Positions 24,102 to 33,610 are shown, numbered from the stretch's first letter. The stretch is DNA of 53,259 nt from Pseudomonas sp. P7548 (GCF_013386585.1 NZ_JACARO010000098.1:1-53259), one strand, 5' to 3'. The notes: generated by a model from the sequence alone, not told the origin. Made by a program: numbers and translations.

Positions 24102-24668
24102 TCAATAATCGAAGAACACCGTTTCCTTATCGGTACCCTGCAAAATCACATTCCACTGATGCACACCCTCTGCATCAGGCTTGGCAATCAAGGTGCCACG
24201 CCGCTCTGCCGGTACACAGGCCAACAGCGGGTCATCCCCATTCAACGCTTCACCGTCGAAATAGATCCGCGTCAGCAGGTGCTTCACCAACCCACGGGCG
24301 AACACCAACACCACCAAGTGCGGCGCTTGAGTCGTGCCCTTTAACCCCGGTACGGCACCGGGCTTGATGGTGGTAAAGCGAAACCGCCCTTCCCCATCCA
24401 CCGGCACCCGGCCGAAGCCTTCGAAGTGCGGGTCAACGGCCTTGTCTTGTTCATCTTCCGGGTGGTCGTACTTGCCGGCGGCGTTGGCCTGCCAGACTTC
24501 CAGCATGGCGTCGTTGACGACATCACCGTTGCCATCCACCACTTGCCCGCTGATTGCCACGCGTTCGCCGAGGGTGGCGGCGGTGGTCAAGTCTTCACGG
24601 TTCAGCCAGGTCAGGCCGATGTGGTAATACGGCCCGACGGTGTGGGACGTGGTCGCGTTGAGTGTCAT
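24102..24668 (-). CDS. pcaG: Protocatechuate 3,4-dioxygenase alpha subunit
   Basis: A 188-residue intradiol dioxygenase subunit starting MTLNATTSHTVGPYYHIGLT. The fold pattern WQANAAGKYDHPEDEQ and GRFRFTTIKPGAVPG parallels PcaH, but the iron ligands are missing, as is normal for the alpha chain. With PcaH it forms the (alpha-beta-Fe)n enzyme that cleaves protocatechuate between the hydroxyls to 3-carboxymuconate. The start at 24668 lies one base after the pcaH stop region, so the two are translated together. Confidence 0.95.
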   Translation of the reverse strand: MTLNATTSHTVGPYYHIGLTWLNREDLTTAATLGERVAISGQVVDGNGDVVNDAMLEVWQANAAGKYDHPEDEQDKAVDPHFEGFGRVPVDGEGRFRFTTIKPGAVPGLKGTTQAPHLVVLVFARGLVKHLLTRIYFDGEALNGDDPLLACVPAERRGTLIAKPDAEGVHQWNVILQGTDKETVFFDY

Positions 24669-24669
24669 C

Positions 24670-25374
<705 letters not shown>

Positions 25375-25391
25375 GGAGCAATCCTCTCTTA

Positions 25392-26594
25392 TTAGACGCG
25401 TTCAATCGCCAGCGCCAGGCCTTGGCCGACGCCCACACACATGGTTGCCAGGCCTTTGCTGCCGCCGGTTTTTTCCAGCTGATGCAGGGCTGTCAGTACC
25501 AACCGCGCGCCGCTCATGCCCAGCGGGTGACCGAGGGCAATGGCGCCGCCATTCGGGTTGACCTGCGGCGCGTCGTCGGCAATGCCCAGCTCGCGCAACA
25601 CCGCCAGGCCTTGGCTGGCGAAGGCTTCGTTGAGTTCGATCACGTCAAAATCGGTGACCGCCAAACCCAGGCGCTCCACCAGCTTGCGCACCGCAGGCAC
25701 CGGGCCGATGCCCATCACCCGTGGCGCCACGCCAGCGCTGGCCATGCCCAGTACCCGGGCGCGGGCGGTCAGGCCATGTTTCTTGACGGCTTCGGCGGAG
25801 GCCAGAATCAGCGCCGCCGCGCCGTCGTTCACTCCCGAGGCATTGCCGGCGGTCACGGTTTTGTCCGGGCCGTTGACGGGCTTGAGTTTGGCCAGGGCTT
25901 CCAGGGTGGTGTCGGCGCGGGGATGCTCATCCTGCTCCACCACGGTCTCGCCTTTTTTATGGGCGATGCGTACCGGTACGATTTCCTCGGCGAAGAAACC
26001 GGCAGCCTGGGCGGCAGCGGTGCGTTGCTGGCTGCGCAAGGCAAACGCGTCCTGGTCGGCACGGGACACGCTGTAGTCATCGGCAACGTTATCGGCGGTC
26101 TGCGGCATCGCATCCACACCGTATTGGGCCTTCATCAGCGGGTTGATAAAACGCCAGCCGATGGTGGTGTCTTCCAGCTTCATATTGCGCGAGAACGCCG
26201 CGTCGGCCTTGCCCATCACGAACGGGGCGCGGGACATCGACTCGACGCCACCGGCAATCGCCAGTTCCATTTCGCCGCTGGCAATGGCGCGGAAAGCGGT
26301 GCCAATGGCGTCCATCCCCGAGGCGCACAAACGGTTGAGCGTCACGCCGGGAATGCTCTCCGGCAAGCCCGCCAGCAACAGCGCCATGCGCGCCACGTTG
26401 CGGTTGTCTTCGCCGGCCTGGTTGGCGCAGCCGAGGAATACTTCATCGACCGCGCTCCAGTCCACCGACGGATTGCGCTCGATCAGTGCCTTGATCGGCA
26501 GCGCTGCCAGGTCATCGGCGCGCACGGTGGACAGGCCACCGCCAAAACGGCCGATGGGGGTACGAATGGCATCACAGATAAATACGTCGCGCAT
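25392..26594 (-). CDS. pcaF: Beta-ketoadipyl-CoA thiolase
   Basis: A 400-residue thiolase. The acyl-accepting Cys lies in LNRLCASGMDAIG (about residue 90), the His in NPNGGAIALGHPLGMSGARL and the second Cys in LATMCVGVGQGLAL near the C terminus. It cleaves 3-oxoadipyl-CoA to succinyl-CoA and acetyl-CoA, the last step of the pathway. The length and ending are those of PcaF rather than of acetoacetyl-CoA thiolase. Its start overlaps the pcaJ stop (TGATG). Confidence 0.94.
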   Translation of the reverse strand: MRDVFICDAIRTPIGRFGGGLSTVRADDLAALPIKALIERNPSVDWSAVDEVFLGCANQAGEDNRNVARMALLLAGLPESIPGVTLNRLCASGMDAIGTAFRAIASGEMELAIAGGVESMSRAPFVMGKADAAFSRNMKLEDTTIGWRFINPLMKAQYGVDAMPQTADNVADDYSVSRADQDAFALRSQQRTAAAQAAGFFAEEIVPVRIAHKKGETVVEQDEHPRADTTLEALAKLKPVNGPDKTVTAGNASGVNDGAAALILASAEAVKKHGLTARARVLGMASAGVAPRVMGIGPVPAVRKLVERLGLAVTDFDVIELNEAFASQGLAVLRELGIADDAPQVNPNGGAIALGHPLGMSGARLVLTALHQLEKTGGSKGLATMCVGVGQGLALAIERV

Positions 26595-27373
26595 CAGGCT
26601 TCTCCCGGCGCTTGGCCATGGGCGGCGGCGGTGCGGGCTTCGAGGTCACGCAAGGCCGTCAATTCGATTTCGGTGGGTTCGTCGGTAGTGCTCACTTGCG
26701 GGGCAAACCGGATCGGCCAGCCCGTAGCGGCAACCACTTGCTCGCGGGTCACGCCAGGGTGCAAGGCGGTGACGACAAATTCATGGGTGCCGGCTTCGGG
26801 TTCCATGATGCACAGGTCGGTAATGATTCCCACGGGCCCAGCGCCCGGCAGGCCCAGGCGCTTGCGCGAATCGCCGCCCTCGCCGTGGCCCACGGAGGTG
26901 ATGAAGTCCAGCTTGTCGACAAACGAACGGGCCGACTGCTTGAGGATGATCAACACGCTCTTGGCCGAACCGGCGATCTCCGGCGCGCCACCGGCACCCG
27001 GCAGGCGCACTTTGGGCTGGTGATAGTCACCGACCACGGTGGTGTTGATATTGCCGAAGCGGTCGACCTGGGCCGCGCCGAGGAAGCCCACATCAATGCG
27101 CCCGCCTTGCAGCCAGTAGCGGAAGATCTCGCCGGTCGGCACCACGGTGTCGGCGGTTTCTGCCAGTTCGCCGTCACCGATGGACAGCGGCAGTACCGAA
27201 GGTTTGGCGCCAATCGGGCCGGACTCGTAGATCAGCACCACGTCCGGCGACGAGGTCAGGCGCGCCAGGTTGGCCGCCTTCGACGGCAGGCCAATGCCGA
27301 CAAAGCAGACAGAGCCATTCTTGAGGCGGCGCGCGGCGGCGACGGTCATCATTTCATTGGTGGAGTAAGCCAT
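26594..27373 (-). CDS. pcaJ: 3-Oxoadipate CoA-transferase subunit B
   Basis: A 259-residue subunit beginning MAYSTNEMMTVAAARRLKNG. The catalytic Glu is in the motif VLIYESGPIGAKP, and QVDRFGNINTTVVGDY and LPGAGGAPEIAG are conserved CoA-transferase family I segments. PcaI/PcaJ together move CoA from succinyl-CoA to 3-oxoadipate. The start at 27373 overlaps the pcaI stop (TAATG), which argues against the longer ORF that runs upstream inside pcaI. Confidence 0.94.
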   Translation of the reverse strand: MAYSTNEMMTVAAARRLKNGSVCFVGIGLPSKAANLARLTSSPDVVLIYESGPIGAKPSVLPLSIGDGELAETADTVVPTGEIFRYWLQGGRIDVGFLGAAQVDRFGNINTTVVGDYHQPKVRLPGAGGAPEIAGSAKSVLIILKQSARSFVDKLDFITSVGHGEGGDSRKRLGLPGAGPVGIITDLCIMEPEAGTHEFVVTALHPGVTREQVVAATGWPIRFAPQVSTTDEPTEIELTALRDLEARTAAAHGQAPGEA

Positions 27374-28230
27374 TACTTGGCCTCCTGCGCGGTGGCCAGC
27401 TTGGCCTGGAATTCGGTGAAGTCGGCAGTGCCGTGGATGTATTCGTCGATCCAGGCGGTAAAGGTCCCACGGTCGCGGGCAATCGGATCCCACGCCTGGT
27501 AGAAGCGGTTATCACGCTCGTTGTAGCCATGGGCGTAGGACGGATGCGCGCCACCGGGTACATGGCACACCGCTGTCAGGGCCCAGGTCGGCAGCACGCA
27601 GCTGTTCATGGGGGCGTTGAGGTCATCGACGATTTCCTCGACGGTGACGATGCAACGCTTGGCCGCCAGGGCCGCTTCTTTCTGCACACCCAGGATGCCC
27701 CAGAGCAGCACGTTGCCCTTGCGGTCGGCCTTTTGCGCATGGATCACGGTGACATCCGGACGGACCGACGGCACCGCCGCCAGCACTTCGCCGGTGAAGG
27801 GGCAGGTCACGGTCTTGATCAGCGGGTTGACCTTGGGTAGGTCGGAACCGGCGTAGGCACGCAGCACCGCGAAGGGCAGGCCGGATGCCCCGGCGACGTA
27901 GGCGTTGGCCAGGTCGGCATGGCTGTGTTCTTCAATCTCCAACGGCTGCGGCCATTGTTTCTCGACCGCATCCCGCAGGCGATGCAAGGAACCCACACCT
28001 GGGTTACCGCCCCAGGAGAAAATCAGCTTTTTTGCGCAACCGGCACCGATCAGTTGGTCGTAGATCAAGTCAGGCGTCATACGTACCAGTGTCAGGTCTT
28101 TCTTGCCCTGACGAATGATTTCATGACCCGCTGCCGTAGGGATCAGGTGGGTGAAGCCTTCCAGTGCGACGGTATCGCCGTCGTTCACGAATCGCTTCAC
28201 CGCGTCGCGCAGCGCAAGAATTTCAGCCAT
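27373..28230 (-). CDS. pcaI: 3-Oxoadipate CoA-transferase subunit A
   Basis: A 285-residue subunit. The family I CoA-transferase core is clear: DGDTVALEGFTHLIPTAAGHE, IFSWGGNPGVGSLHRLRDAV and HAQKADRKGNVLLWGILGVQ. The start at 28230 gives the normal PcaI length; upstream in-frame codons reach into the promoter. Upstream lie two CGATWATCG motifs at 28321-28348, the likely PcaR binding region, so the pcaIJFHG part of the cluster has its own regulated promoter. Confidence 0.94.
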   Translation of the reverse strand: MAEILALRDAVKRFVNDGDTVALEGFTHLIPTAAGHEIIRQGKKDLTLVRMTPDLIYDQLIGAGCAKKLIFSWGGNPGVGSLHRLRDAVEKQWPQPLEIEEHSHADLANAYVAGASGLPFAVLRAYAGSDLPKVNPLIKTVTCPFTGEVLAAVPSVRPDVTVIHAQKADRKGNVLLWGILGVQKEAALAAKRCIVTVEEIVDDLNAPMNSCVLPTWALTAVCHVPGGAHPSYAHGYNERDNRFYQAWDPIARDRGTFTAWIDEYIHGTADFTEFQAKLATAQEAK

Positions 28231-28320
28231 GGGGTTCGGGCTCCCGGTGTGGATCGAAAAAGGCGCTGAGGTGGCGCCGGAGTGCTTGAAGATTAAGCCG
28301 GGGAAATGGCCCAAACAATC

Positions 28321-28351
28321 CGATAATCGACGCAGTGTTCGATTATCGAAC
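28321..28351 (-). promoter_or_regulatory. PcaR operator at pcaI
   Basis: CGATAATCG at 28321-28329 and CGATTATCG at 28340-28348 start 19 bp apart; the second sits in a 15-bp palindrome GTTCGATTATCGAAC (28337-28351). The same paired motif with the same 19-bp spacing occurs ahead of pcaR. PcaR is known to bind the pcaI promoter in P. putida, between about -20 and the start site. Confidence 0.8.
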
Positions 28352-28391
28352 GGATTGTTGTCTTGCTAACCTTTTGTGCTGACTCGGTCAA

Positions 28392-28481
28392 TGTGGGAGC
28401 GGGCTTGCTCGCGAATGCGCAATGTCAGTCGCCATATGTGTTGGCTGATACACAGCTTTCGCGAGCAAGCCCGCCCCCACT
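28392..28481. repeat. REPIN, class TGTGGGAGCGGGCTTGCTCG
   Basis: TGTGGGAGCGGGCTTGCTCG at 28392, followed by CGAA, and an inverted copy ending CCCGCCCCCAC at 28480, followed by seven T. The class has AGCGGGCTTGCTCGCGAA where most others have AGCTGGCTTGCCTGCGAT. It lies between pcaI and pcaK. Confidence 0.88.
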
Positions 28482-28500
28482 TTTTTTACCGCGTCAGGCC

Positions 28501-29841
28501 TCAGGTAGCGTCGGCGTGGCTGACCATGCCCTTGATCACGACGGCGGTGGTGGCCAGTGCGGCGGGGATGACGAGCGCGGTGAGCACCTGCTCGAAGTTC
28601 CAGCCCAGGCCCAGCAAAGTGGCGCCCATCCAGGCACCAAGAATGGCGCCAAAGCGACCAATGCCGAGCATCCACGACACACCGGTGGCCCGCCCCTGGG
28701 TCGGGTAGAAACGTGCTGCCAGTGACGGCATCGCCGATTGCGCGCCGTTCACACACATCCCCGCGATCAACACCAGGGTCGCCAGCAGCGTGATGTTGCC
28801 CAGGCTCTGCCCTACTGCGTAGGCAAACAGCCCCGCCAGCAAGTAGAAAGTGCCAATGACCTTGTGGGGGTTGAACCGGTCCATCGCCCAGCCCACGCCC
28901 ACGGCGCTGAGGACCCCGCCAAACTGGAACAGCGCGCCGATGAAGGCGGCCTGCTCCAGGCTGGCGCCGCTGTCGCGCATCAGGGTCGGCAGCCAACTGG
29001 TCAGCAGGTAAACAATCACCAGCCCCATGAAGTAGGTAAGCCACAACAACAAGGTGCCGGCGCTGTAGGTGCCGGAAAAAATCACCGCGAAGACGTTGCG
29101 TGCCTTCACGCTCTTCTGTTCGGGGACACTGAAGCGGGTGGCCTGCGCAACCACATTGGGCTCGATGGGCGACAGGGTCTTGCGCACCTTGTCAGTGCCA
29201 CGGTTGCGCACCACCAGGTAGCGCGCCGACTCCGGCAGCCACAGCATCAGGACCACCACCAGGATCAACGGCAAGATGCCGCCGATCATCAACAACGCGT
29301 GCCAGCCGAACGCCGGGATCAGCTTGGCCGAGATAAACCCGCCACCGGCCATGCCCAGGTTGAAGCCGCAGAACATGCTGGTCACCAACAGCGACTTGTG
29401 GCGTTCAGGCGTGTATTCGGAGAGCAGCGTGGTGGCGTTCGGCATGCCAGCCCCCAGGCCCAGCCCGGTGAGGAAGCGCAGCACCAGCAACTGGTCAACG
29501 TTGCTGCTGTAGGCCGAGGCCAGGCTGAACGCACCGAATACCAACACCGCGCCCACCAATACTACTTTGCGCCCGAAGCGATCGGCCAACGGGCCGGAGC
29601 CCAGTGCGCCGAACACCATGCCGATCAGCGCAGCGCTCATCACCGGGCCAAGGCTGGCGCGGTCGATGCCCCAGTCCTGGGACAGGGCGGGCGCGATAAA
29701 ACCCATGGCGGCGGTGTCGAGGCCGTCGAGGAAGACGATCAGGAAACACAGGATGACCACGCGCCACTGATAGCGCGACAGCGGCTGGGCGTTGATAAAG
29801 GACTGTACGTCCAGGTTGGTACCGACAGAAGGCTGATTCAT
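28501..29841 (-). CDS. pcaK: 4-Hydroxybenzoate/protocatechuate MFS transporter PcaK
   Basis: A 446-residue aromatic acid:H+ symporter with 12 helices. The family motif DGLDTAAMGFIAPAL in helix 1 has the acidic residues essential in PcaK, and GSGPLADRFGRKVVLVGAV is motif A. It takes up 4-hydroxybenzoate and protocatechuate and contributes to chemotaxis in P. putida. The start at 29841 (MNQPSVGTN) is preferred over an ATG five codons earlier. It follows pcaR at a distance of 145 bases and lies 270 bases ahead of pcaI, on the same strand. Confidence 0.92.
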   Translation of the reverse strand: MNQPSVGTNLDVQSFINAQPLSRYQWRVVILCFLIVFLDGLDTAAMGFIAPALSQDWGIDRASLGPVMSAALIGMVFGALGSGPLADRFGRKVVLVGAVLVFGAFSLASAYSSNVDQLLVLRFLTGLGLGAGMPNATTLLSEYTPERHKSLLVTSMFCGFNLGMAGGGFISAKLIPAFGWHALLMIGGILPLILVVVLMLWLPESARYLVVRNRGTDKVRKTLSPIEPNVVAQATRFSVPEQKSVKARNVFAVIFSGTYSAGTLLLWLTYFMGLVIVYLLTSWLPTLMRDSGASLEQAAFIGALFQFGGVLSAVGVGWAMDRFNPHKVIGTFYLLAGLFAYAVGQSLGNITLLATLVLIAGMCVNGAQSAMPSLAARFYPTQGRATGVSWMLGIGRFGAILGAWMGATLLGLGWNFEQVLTALVIPAALATTAVVIKGMVSHADAT

Positions 29842-29968
29842 TATTCTTATTTCCACACCGATGGGCGGGCTAACGACCTGGGGTCGTCATTATTATTGGG
29901 CGGCGCACAGAGCGCTGCCGCACCTTAATAAGCCTGGGGAAACACCGTCAATTCATCGAACCGGGATC

Positions 29969-29985
29969 TGTGCGGTCACCGCACA
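29969..29985. promoter_or_regulatory. Perfect 17-base dyad at the pcaR 3' end
   Basis: TGTGCGGTCACCGCACA, 8-bp arms around a single C, directly after the pcaR stop (29987-29989). No T run follows on the minus strand, so it is not a standard terminator; it may be a weak terminator or an operator for pcaK. Confidence 0.45.
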
Positions 29986-29986
29986 C

Positions 29987-30829
29987 TTAGGCAAATAACT
30001 GCGCACTCAGCTCACGGCTGGCACTGAGCATGTTCGGCAAAAAGCGCTGTTCAAGCTCGCTGCGGCTGACCCGTGCGGCGTGGGTACTGACGTTCAGCGC
30101 GGCCAGCACCTGGCCGGATGCGTCATACACCGGCACGGCGATGGAGCGCAGGCCCTGCTCCAACTCCTGGTCGACAATGCACCAGCCCTGCTGACGCACC
30201 TGTTGCAGGCATTCGAGCAAGGCGTCAGGCGTGGTGAGAGTGCGGCTGGTCTTGGTTTGCAGGTCGGCGTGGTCAAGGTAGTCACGCAGCGACGCGTCAT
30301 CCAGCGCCGCCAGCAGGATGCGGCCCATGGACGTGCAATACGCCGGCAGCCGCCCGCCCACCGACAGGTCCACGGAAATCAGGCGCTGGGTCGTCGCCGA
30401 ACGGGCGATGTAGAGGATGTCATCGCCTTCCAGGGTCGCCATGTTGCAGGCTTCGTGGAGCTGCTCGCTCATGCGGTCCAAGTAGGGTTGGGCCGACACC
30501 GCCAGTGGCGTGGAAGATAAATAGGCATGGCCCAGGGTCAGCACCTTGGGCAACAGTGAGTAGGTACGCCCGTCGGTGGTGGCGTAACCGAGCTTGATCA
30601 AGGTGTGCAGGCAACGGCGCACGGCGGCGCGCGGGATTTCCGTGCGATGGCTGATCTGGGCAATGGTCAGGTGGCGCTTGCGCTCCTGGAAGGCCTGCAC
30701 CACCGCCAGGCCACGGGCCAGGGACGTCATGAAATCCGGATCACCGGTGAACGCCTGGATGCGCTTGGCCGGCGAGGCCACGATCGGCGGCGCCACTGAC
30801 GCGAAGGAGTTGCGCAATTGATCGTTCAT
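29987..30829 (-). CDS. pcaR: IclR-type regulator PcaR
   Basis: A 280-residue IclR-family activator/repressor. The HTH (LTIAQISHRTEIPRAAVRRC) lies near residues 56-75, and the effector domain carries HEACNMATLEGDDILYIARS and LQQVRQQGWCIVDQELEQGL. PcaR binds 3-oxoadipate and controls pcaIJ, pcaK and pcaF. The start at 30829 is chosen from homology and length. Upstream are two CGATTATCG sites at 30929-30956 that suggest autoregulation. The head position in the cluster agrees with P. putida and P. fluorescens arrangements. Confidence 0.94.
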   Translation of the reverse strand: MNDQLRNSFASVAPPIVASPAKRIQAFTGDPDFMTSLARGLAVVQAFQERKRHLTIAQISHRTEIPRAAVRRCLHTLIKLGYATTDGRTYSLLPKVLTLGHAYLSSTPLAVSAQPYLDRMSEQLHEACNMATLEGDDILYIARSATTQRLISVDLSVGGRLPAYCTSMGRILLAALDDASLRDYLDHADLQTKTSRTLTTPDALLECLQQVRQQGWCIVDQELEQGLRSIAVPVYDASGQVLAALNVSTHAARVSRSELEQRFLPNMLSASRELSAQLFA

Positions 30830-30928
30830 TTCAAGGGTCCTTTCTCTTGTTTTCAACCGCAGGGAGGGTTGGCCGCTATTACAAGCCGCGCCGCTTGGGA
30901 TGCACAAGGCGGGGCCGGCAACATTGGG

Positions 30929-30956
30929 CGATTATCGGACGATCATTCGATTATCG
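30929..30956 (-). promoter_or_regulatory. PcaR operator at pcaR (autoregulation)
   Basis: CGATTATCG at 30929-30937 and again at 30948-30956, 19 bp between starts, about 100 bases ahead of the pcaR start codon. Same motif and spacing as at pcaI. Confidence 0.75.
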
Positions 30957-31171
30957 CAATTTGGCCGCCCCGCGCCGGCGACGGGCAGATTGAACAAGTT
31001 CGGGCGTTACCCAATAACGCGATAAAAAGAGCGCATACCGGGGCAGTTAGAACACGCGCGGAATTTATGGCGTCAGAATTGTGCAACTACTGGCGCAGGC
31101 ATGTAACAAAAAGCTCACACAACGCTGGCACCTTTTAACTGGATGGAGATAGTGTTATTCAAACACGCCGC

Positions 31172-31177
31172 TATAAT
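31172..31177 (+). promoter_or_regulatory. Candidate -10 element of the 66-residue gene
   Basis: A perfect TATAAT on the plus strand. No good -35 is present 17 bases upstream (ATAGTG is weak), so it would need an activator or be a chance match. The GTG of the gene is about 220 bases away, implying a long leader. Confidence 0.35.
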
Positions 31178-31399
31178 GCAACCTGTGCGGAGGTCGGCCC
31201 GGTGTCATTATCGGGATCGGAGCTCGCCGGACGATGCAGGCTATGTGCATCACCGACCACAAGTACCGGATTAAACGAAATCACGTTCGGCAGCCCTTTC
31301 AAACTTGAACCGCTCAATCGTTCAACTTGAAACACCCCGAGGGCGACTTTCAGGCAAGACGCTGCACGGTAATTAAACTCAACTCAATTAGGTAACACT

Positions 31400-31600
31400 G
31401 TGACGAAAGATGAACTGCGCGCGGAACTTGAGCGCCAGGAGCAACGTTACAAGGACGTTTACGGCGGGGAAGTCACCACCTACGCCGCCCAGCCTGAACC
31501 TGAGCGCAAGCCATGGCGCAAACGAGCCAGCCTGTTGGATCAGGCATTTGCCCAGGAAATCCAAAAGATTGAACAGGAGCTCAAAGCCGAAGAGCCATAA
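31400..31600 (+). CDS. Small conserved hypothetical protein
   Basis: A 66-residue soluble protein, highly charged and helical (TKDELRAELERQEQRYKDVY, then AQEIQKIEQELKAEEP), with a basic Arg/Lys-rich middle PERKPWRKRAS. The start is GTG at 31400, with TTAGGTAA ahead. No domain is recognised; its length and charge pattern look like the small, often conserved proteins of pseudomonads. Function unknown. The gene is followed by 331 bases and then pit; co-transcription is not evident. Confidence 0.6.
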   Translation: MTKDELRAELERQEQRYKDVYGGEVTTYAAQPEPERKPWRKRASLLDQAFAQEIQKIEQELKAEEP

Positions 31601-31931
31601 GCCCTTCGATTCGAGCCTCCAGGGTTTGCTGTCTCTGCCGGTCCACCGCCGGCGGAGGGCACCTGGCTTACACGTGATTATTCAATTTTCTGCTGCCTGC
31701 AGCGAAATTTCATACAAATGTTTCACGCAAGGCATTTGCCTGACAAAAACCCGCCTTTTCAGCCCCGCACGTTAGAAATCAAAGACTTGCCAAAGCCCCG
31801 AAAACCCTGGGATGCGCCCCTTTTCTGCGCGTTTTTGGGTCGAGAAATGTTACCGATGAGCAGCTAATGCATCGATTACTGAGGTTTTCTGGCATAATCG
31901 CGCCCCCTTACGACCGGGTCAGAAAACCTTC
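31601..31931. other. Gap upstream of pit with candidate promoter
   Basis: About 330 bases without a gene. GGCATAATC at 31891-31899 (CATAAT at 31893) is a plausible -10 some 34 bases before the pit start. No Pho box (CTGTCAT repeats) was seen. The inverted pair TCCACCGCCGG/CCGGCGGAGG near 31640-31657 can form a hairpin that could end the 66-residue gene's transcript. Confidence 0.4.
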
Positions 31932-33407
31932 ATGATCGATTTATTCAGCGGACTGGATGCTTGGGTTCTAGTGAGCCTGTTGCTCGCCCTGGCCTTTGTC
32001 CTCGCCTTCGAGTTCATCAATGGCTTTCATGACACCGCTAACGCGGTGGCCACAGTCATCTATACCAAAGCCATGCCGCCGCACCTGGCCGTGTTCTTCT
32101 CCGGGGTGTTCAACTTCCTCGGCGTGTTGCTCGGCGGTGTGGGCGTCGCCTACGCCATAGTGCACCTGCTGCCGGTGGAGTTGCTGATCAATGTGAACAC
32201 CGGCCACGGTTTGGCCATGGTCTTCTCATTATTGGCAGCCGCGATCACCTGGAACCTGGGCACCTGGTACTTCGGGATCCCGGCATCCAGCTCCCACACC
32301 TTGATCGGCTCGATCCTCGGTGTCGGCCTGGCCAATGCCCTGATCAACGACATTCCCCTGGCGGACGGTGTGAACTGGCAGAAAGCGATCGACATCGGCG
32401 CTTCCCTGGTGTTCTCGCCGATGGCCGGTTTCCTGGTCGCAGCCCTGGTGCTGATCGGCCTGAAATGGTGGCGCCCGCTGTCGAAGATGCACAAGACCCC
32501 GGACCAGCGCCGCAAGCTTGACGACAAGAAACACCCGCCGTTCTGGAACCGCCTGGTGCTGGTGATTTCCGCCATGGCCGTGAGTTTCGTACATGGCTCC
32601 AACGATGGCCAGAAAGGCATCGGCCTGATCATGCTGGTGCTCATCGGTATCGTGCCGGCGCAGTTCGTGCTCGACCTGGGCAGCACCACCTACCAGATCG
32701 AACGCACCCGTGACGCCACCGTGCACCTGAGCCAGTTCTACCAGCGCAACAACGCCACCCTCGGCGAGTTCCTGGCCCTGGGCAAAAGCGTGAAGAACGA
32801 CCTGCCGGGCAAGTTCCAGTGCAACCCGCAGCAGACCGAACCGACCATCAGCGCGCTGATGGAGACCCTCAAAGGTGTGTCCGACTACCACTCGCTGACC
32901 GCCGAGCACCGCATTGAAGTGCGTCGCTACCTGCTCTGCCTGGACGACACCGCGAAGAAAGTCGGCAAGCTGCCGGGCCTGGATGCGCGTGAGAAGTCCG
33001 ATCTGGACAAGCTGCGCAAAGACCTGACCGCCACCACCGAGTACGCGCCGTTCTGGGTGATCCTGGCCGTTGCACTGGCCCTGGGCCTGGGCACCATGGT
33101 CGGCTGGAAGCGCGTGGTACTGACCATCGGTGAGAAGATCGGCAAGCAAGGCATGACCTACGCCCAAGGCATGTCGGCACAGATCACCACCGCCAGCATG
33201 ATCGGCCTGGCCAACATCTTCAGCCTGCCGGTGTCGACCACCCACGTGCTGTCGTCCGGTGTGGCCGGCACCATGGTTGCCAACAAGAGCGGCCTGCAAG
33301 GCGGCACCGTCAAGACCATCCTGATGGCCTGGGTGTTGACCCTGCCCGCCACCGTTGGCCTGTCGGCCGGTTTGTTCTGGCTGGCGTCGAAGGCGCTGGG
33401 CAGTTGA
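31932..33407 (+). CDS. pit: Low-affinity inorganic phosphate transporter (PiT)
   Basis: A 491-residue inner-membrane metal-phosphate:H+ symporter. The two PiT signatures are present: EFINGFHDTANAVATVIYTK in the first repeat and VSFVHGSNDGQKGIGLIMLV in the second. About 10-12 membrane helices surround a hydrophilic central loop (about residues 190-210 and 255-365, including KTPDQRRKLDDKKHPPFW). PitA of E. coli, 499 residues, has the same shape. No phoU-like gene is next to it. A strong terminator follows. Confidence 0.93.
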   Translation: MIDLFSGLDAWVLVSLLLALAFVLAFEFINGFHDTANAVATVIYTKAMPPHLAVFFSGVFNFLGVLLGGVGVAYAIVHLLPVELLINVNTGHGLAMVFSLLAAAITWNLGTWYFGIPASSSHTLIGSILGVGLANALINDIPLADGVNWQKAIDIGASLVFSPMAGFLVAALVLIGLKWWRPLSKMHKTPDQRRKLDDKKHPPFWNRLVLVISAMAVSFVHGSNDGQKGIGLIMLVLIGIVPAQFVLDLGSTTYQIERTRDATVHLSQFYQRNNATLGEFLALGKSVKNDLPGKFQCNPQQTEPTISALMETLKGVSDYHSLTAEHRIEVRRYLLCLDDTAKKVGKLPGLDAREKSDLDKLRKDLTATTEYAPFWVILAVALALGLGTMVGWKRVVLTIGEKIGKQGMTYAQGMSAQITTASMIGLANIFSLPVSTTHVLSSGVAGTMVANKSGLQGGTVKTILMAWVLTLPATVGLSAGLFWLASKALGS

Positions 33408-33423
33408 TAGTGTCCCGGCCATG

Positions 33424-33460
33424 AAAAAAGGTGCGATCCGCGAGGTTCGCACCTTTTTTA
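33424..33460 (+). terminator. Rho-independent terminator after pit
   Basis: AAAAAAGGTGCGA pairs with TCGCACCTTTTTT across the loop TCCGCGAGGT, followed by ATTT. It lies 17 bases after the pit stop. Confidence 0.93.
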
Positions 33461-33491
33461 TTTAACGACTTTTGACCCGTCGCGGTCCAAC

Positions 33492-33582
33492 TGTGGGAGC
33501 CGGGCTTGCCCGCGATTGCGCGGGGTCAGCCAAAACATCATCGACTGACACTCCGCAATCGCGGGCAAGCCCGGCTCCCACA
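33492..33582. repeat. REPIN, class TGTGGGAGCCGGGCTTGCCC
   Basis: TGTGGGAGCCGGGCTTGCCC at 33492, then GCGATTGCG, and an inverted copy ending GGCTCCCACA at 33582. The GCCGGGCTTGCCCGCG core marks another subfamily. It lies between the pit terminator and the ccoM terminator. Confidence 0.88.
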
Positions 33583-33610
33583 GTTGATCTTCGATTGTTA
33601 AATAGCAGCC

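Larger units (their letters stand above)
30830..31399. other. 570-base gap upstream of the 66-residue gene
   Basis: The gap holds the PcaR motifs near 30929-30956 and, on the plus strand, a TATAAT at 31172-31177, followed by about 220 bases of leader with no ORF of note. The leader includes two similar self-complementary elements, TTCAAACTTGAA and TTCAACTTGAA, near 31300 and 31324. A regulatory leader or small RNA is possible. The rest shows nothing I recognise. Confidence 0.4.

Noticed and set aside
27374..27493. Upstream extension of pcaJ (start at 27493)
   Set aside because: It lies inside pcaI; the ATG overlapping the pcaI stop is the natural start.
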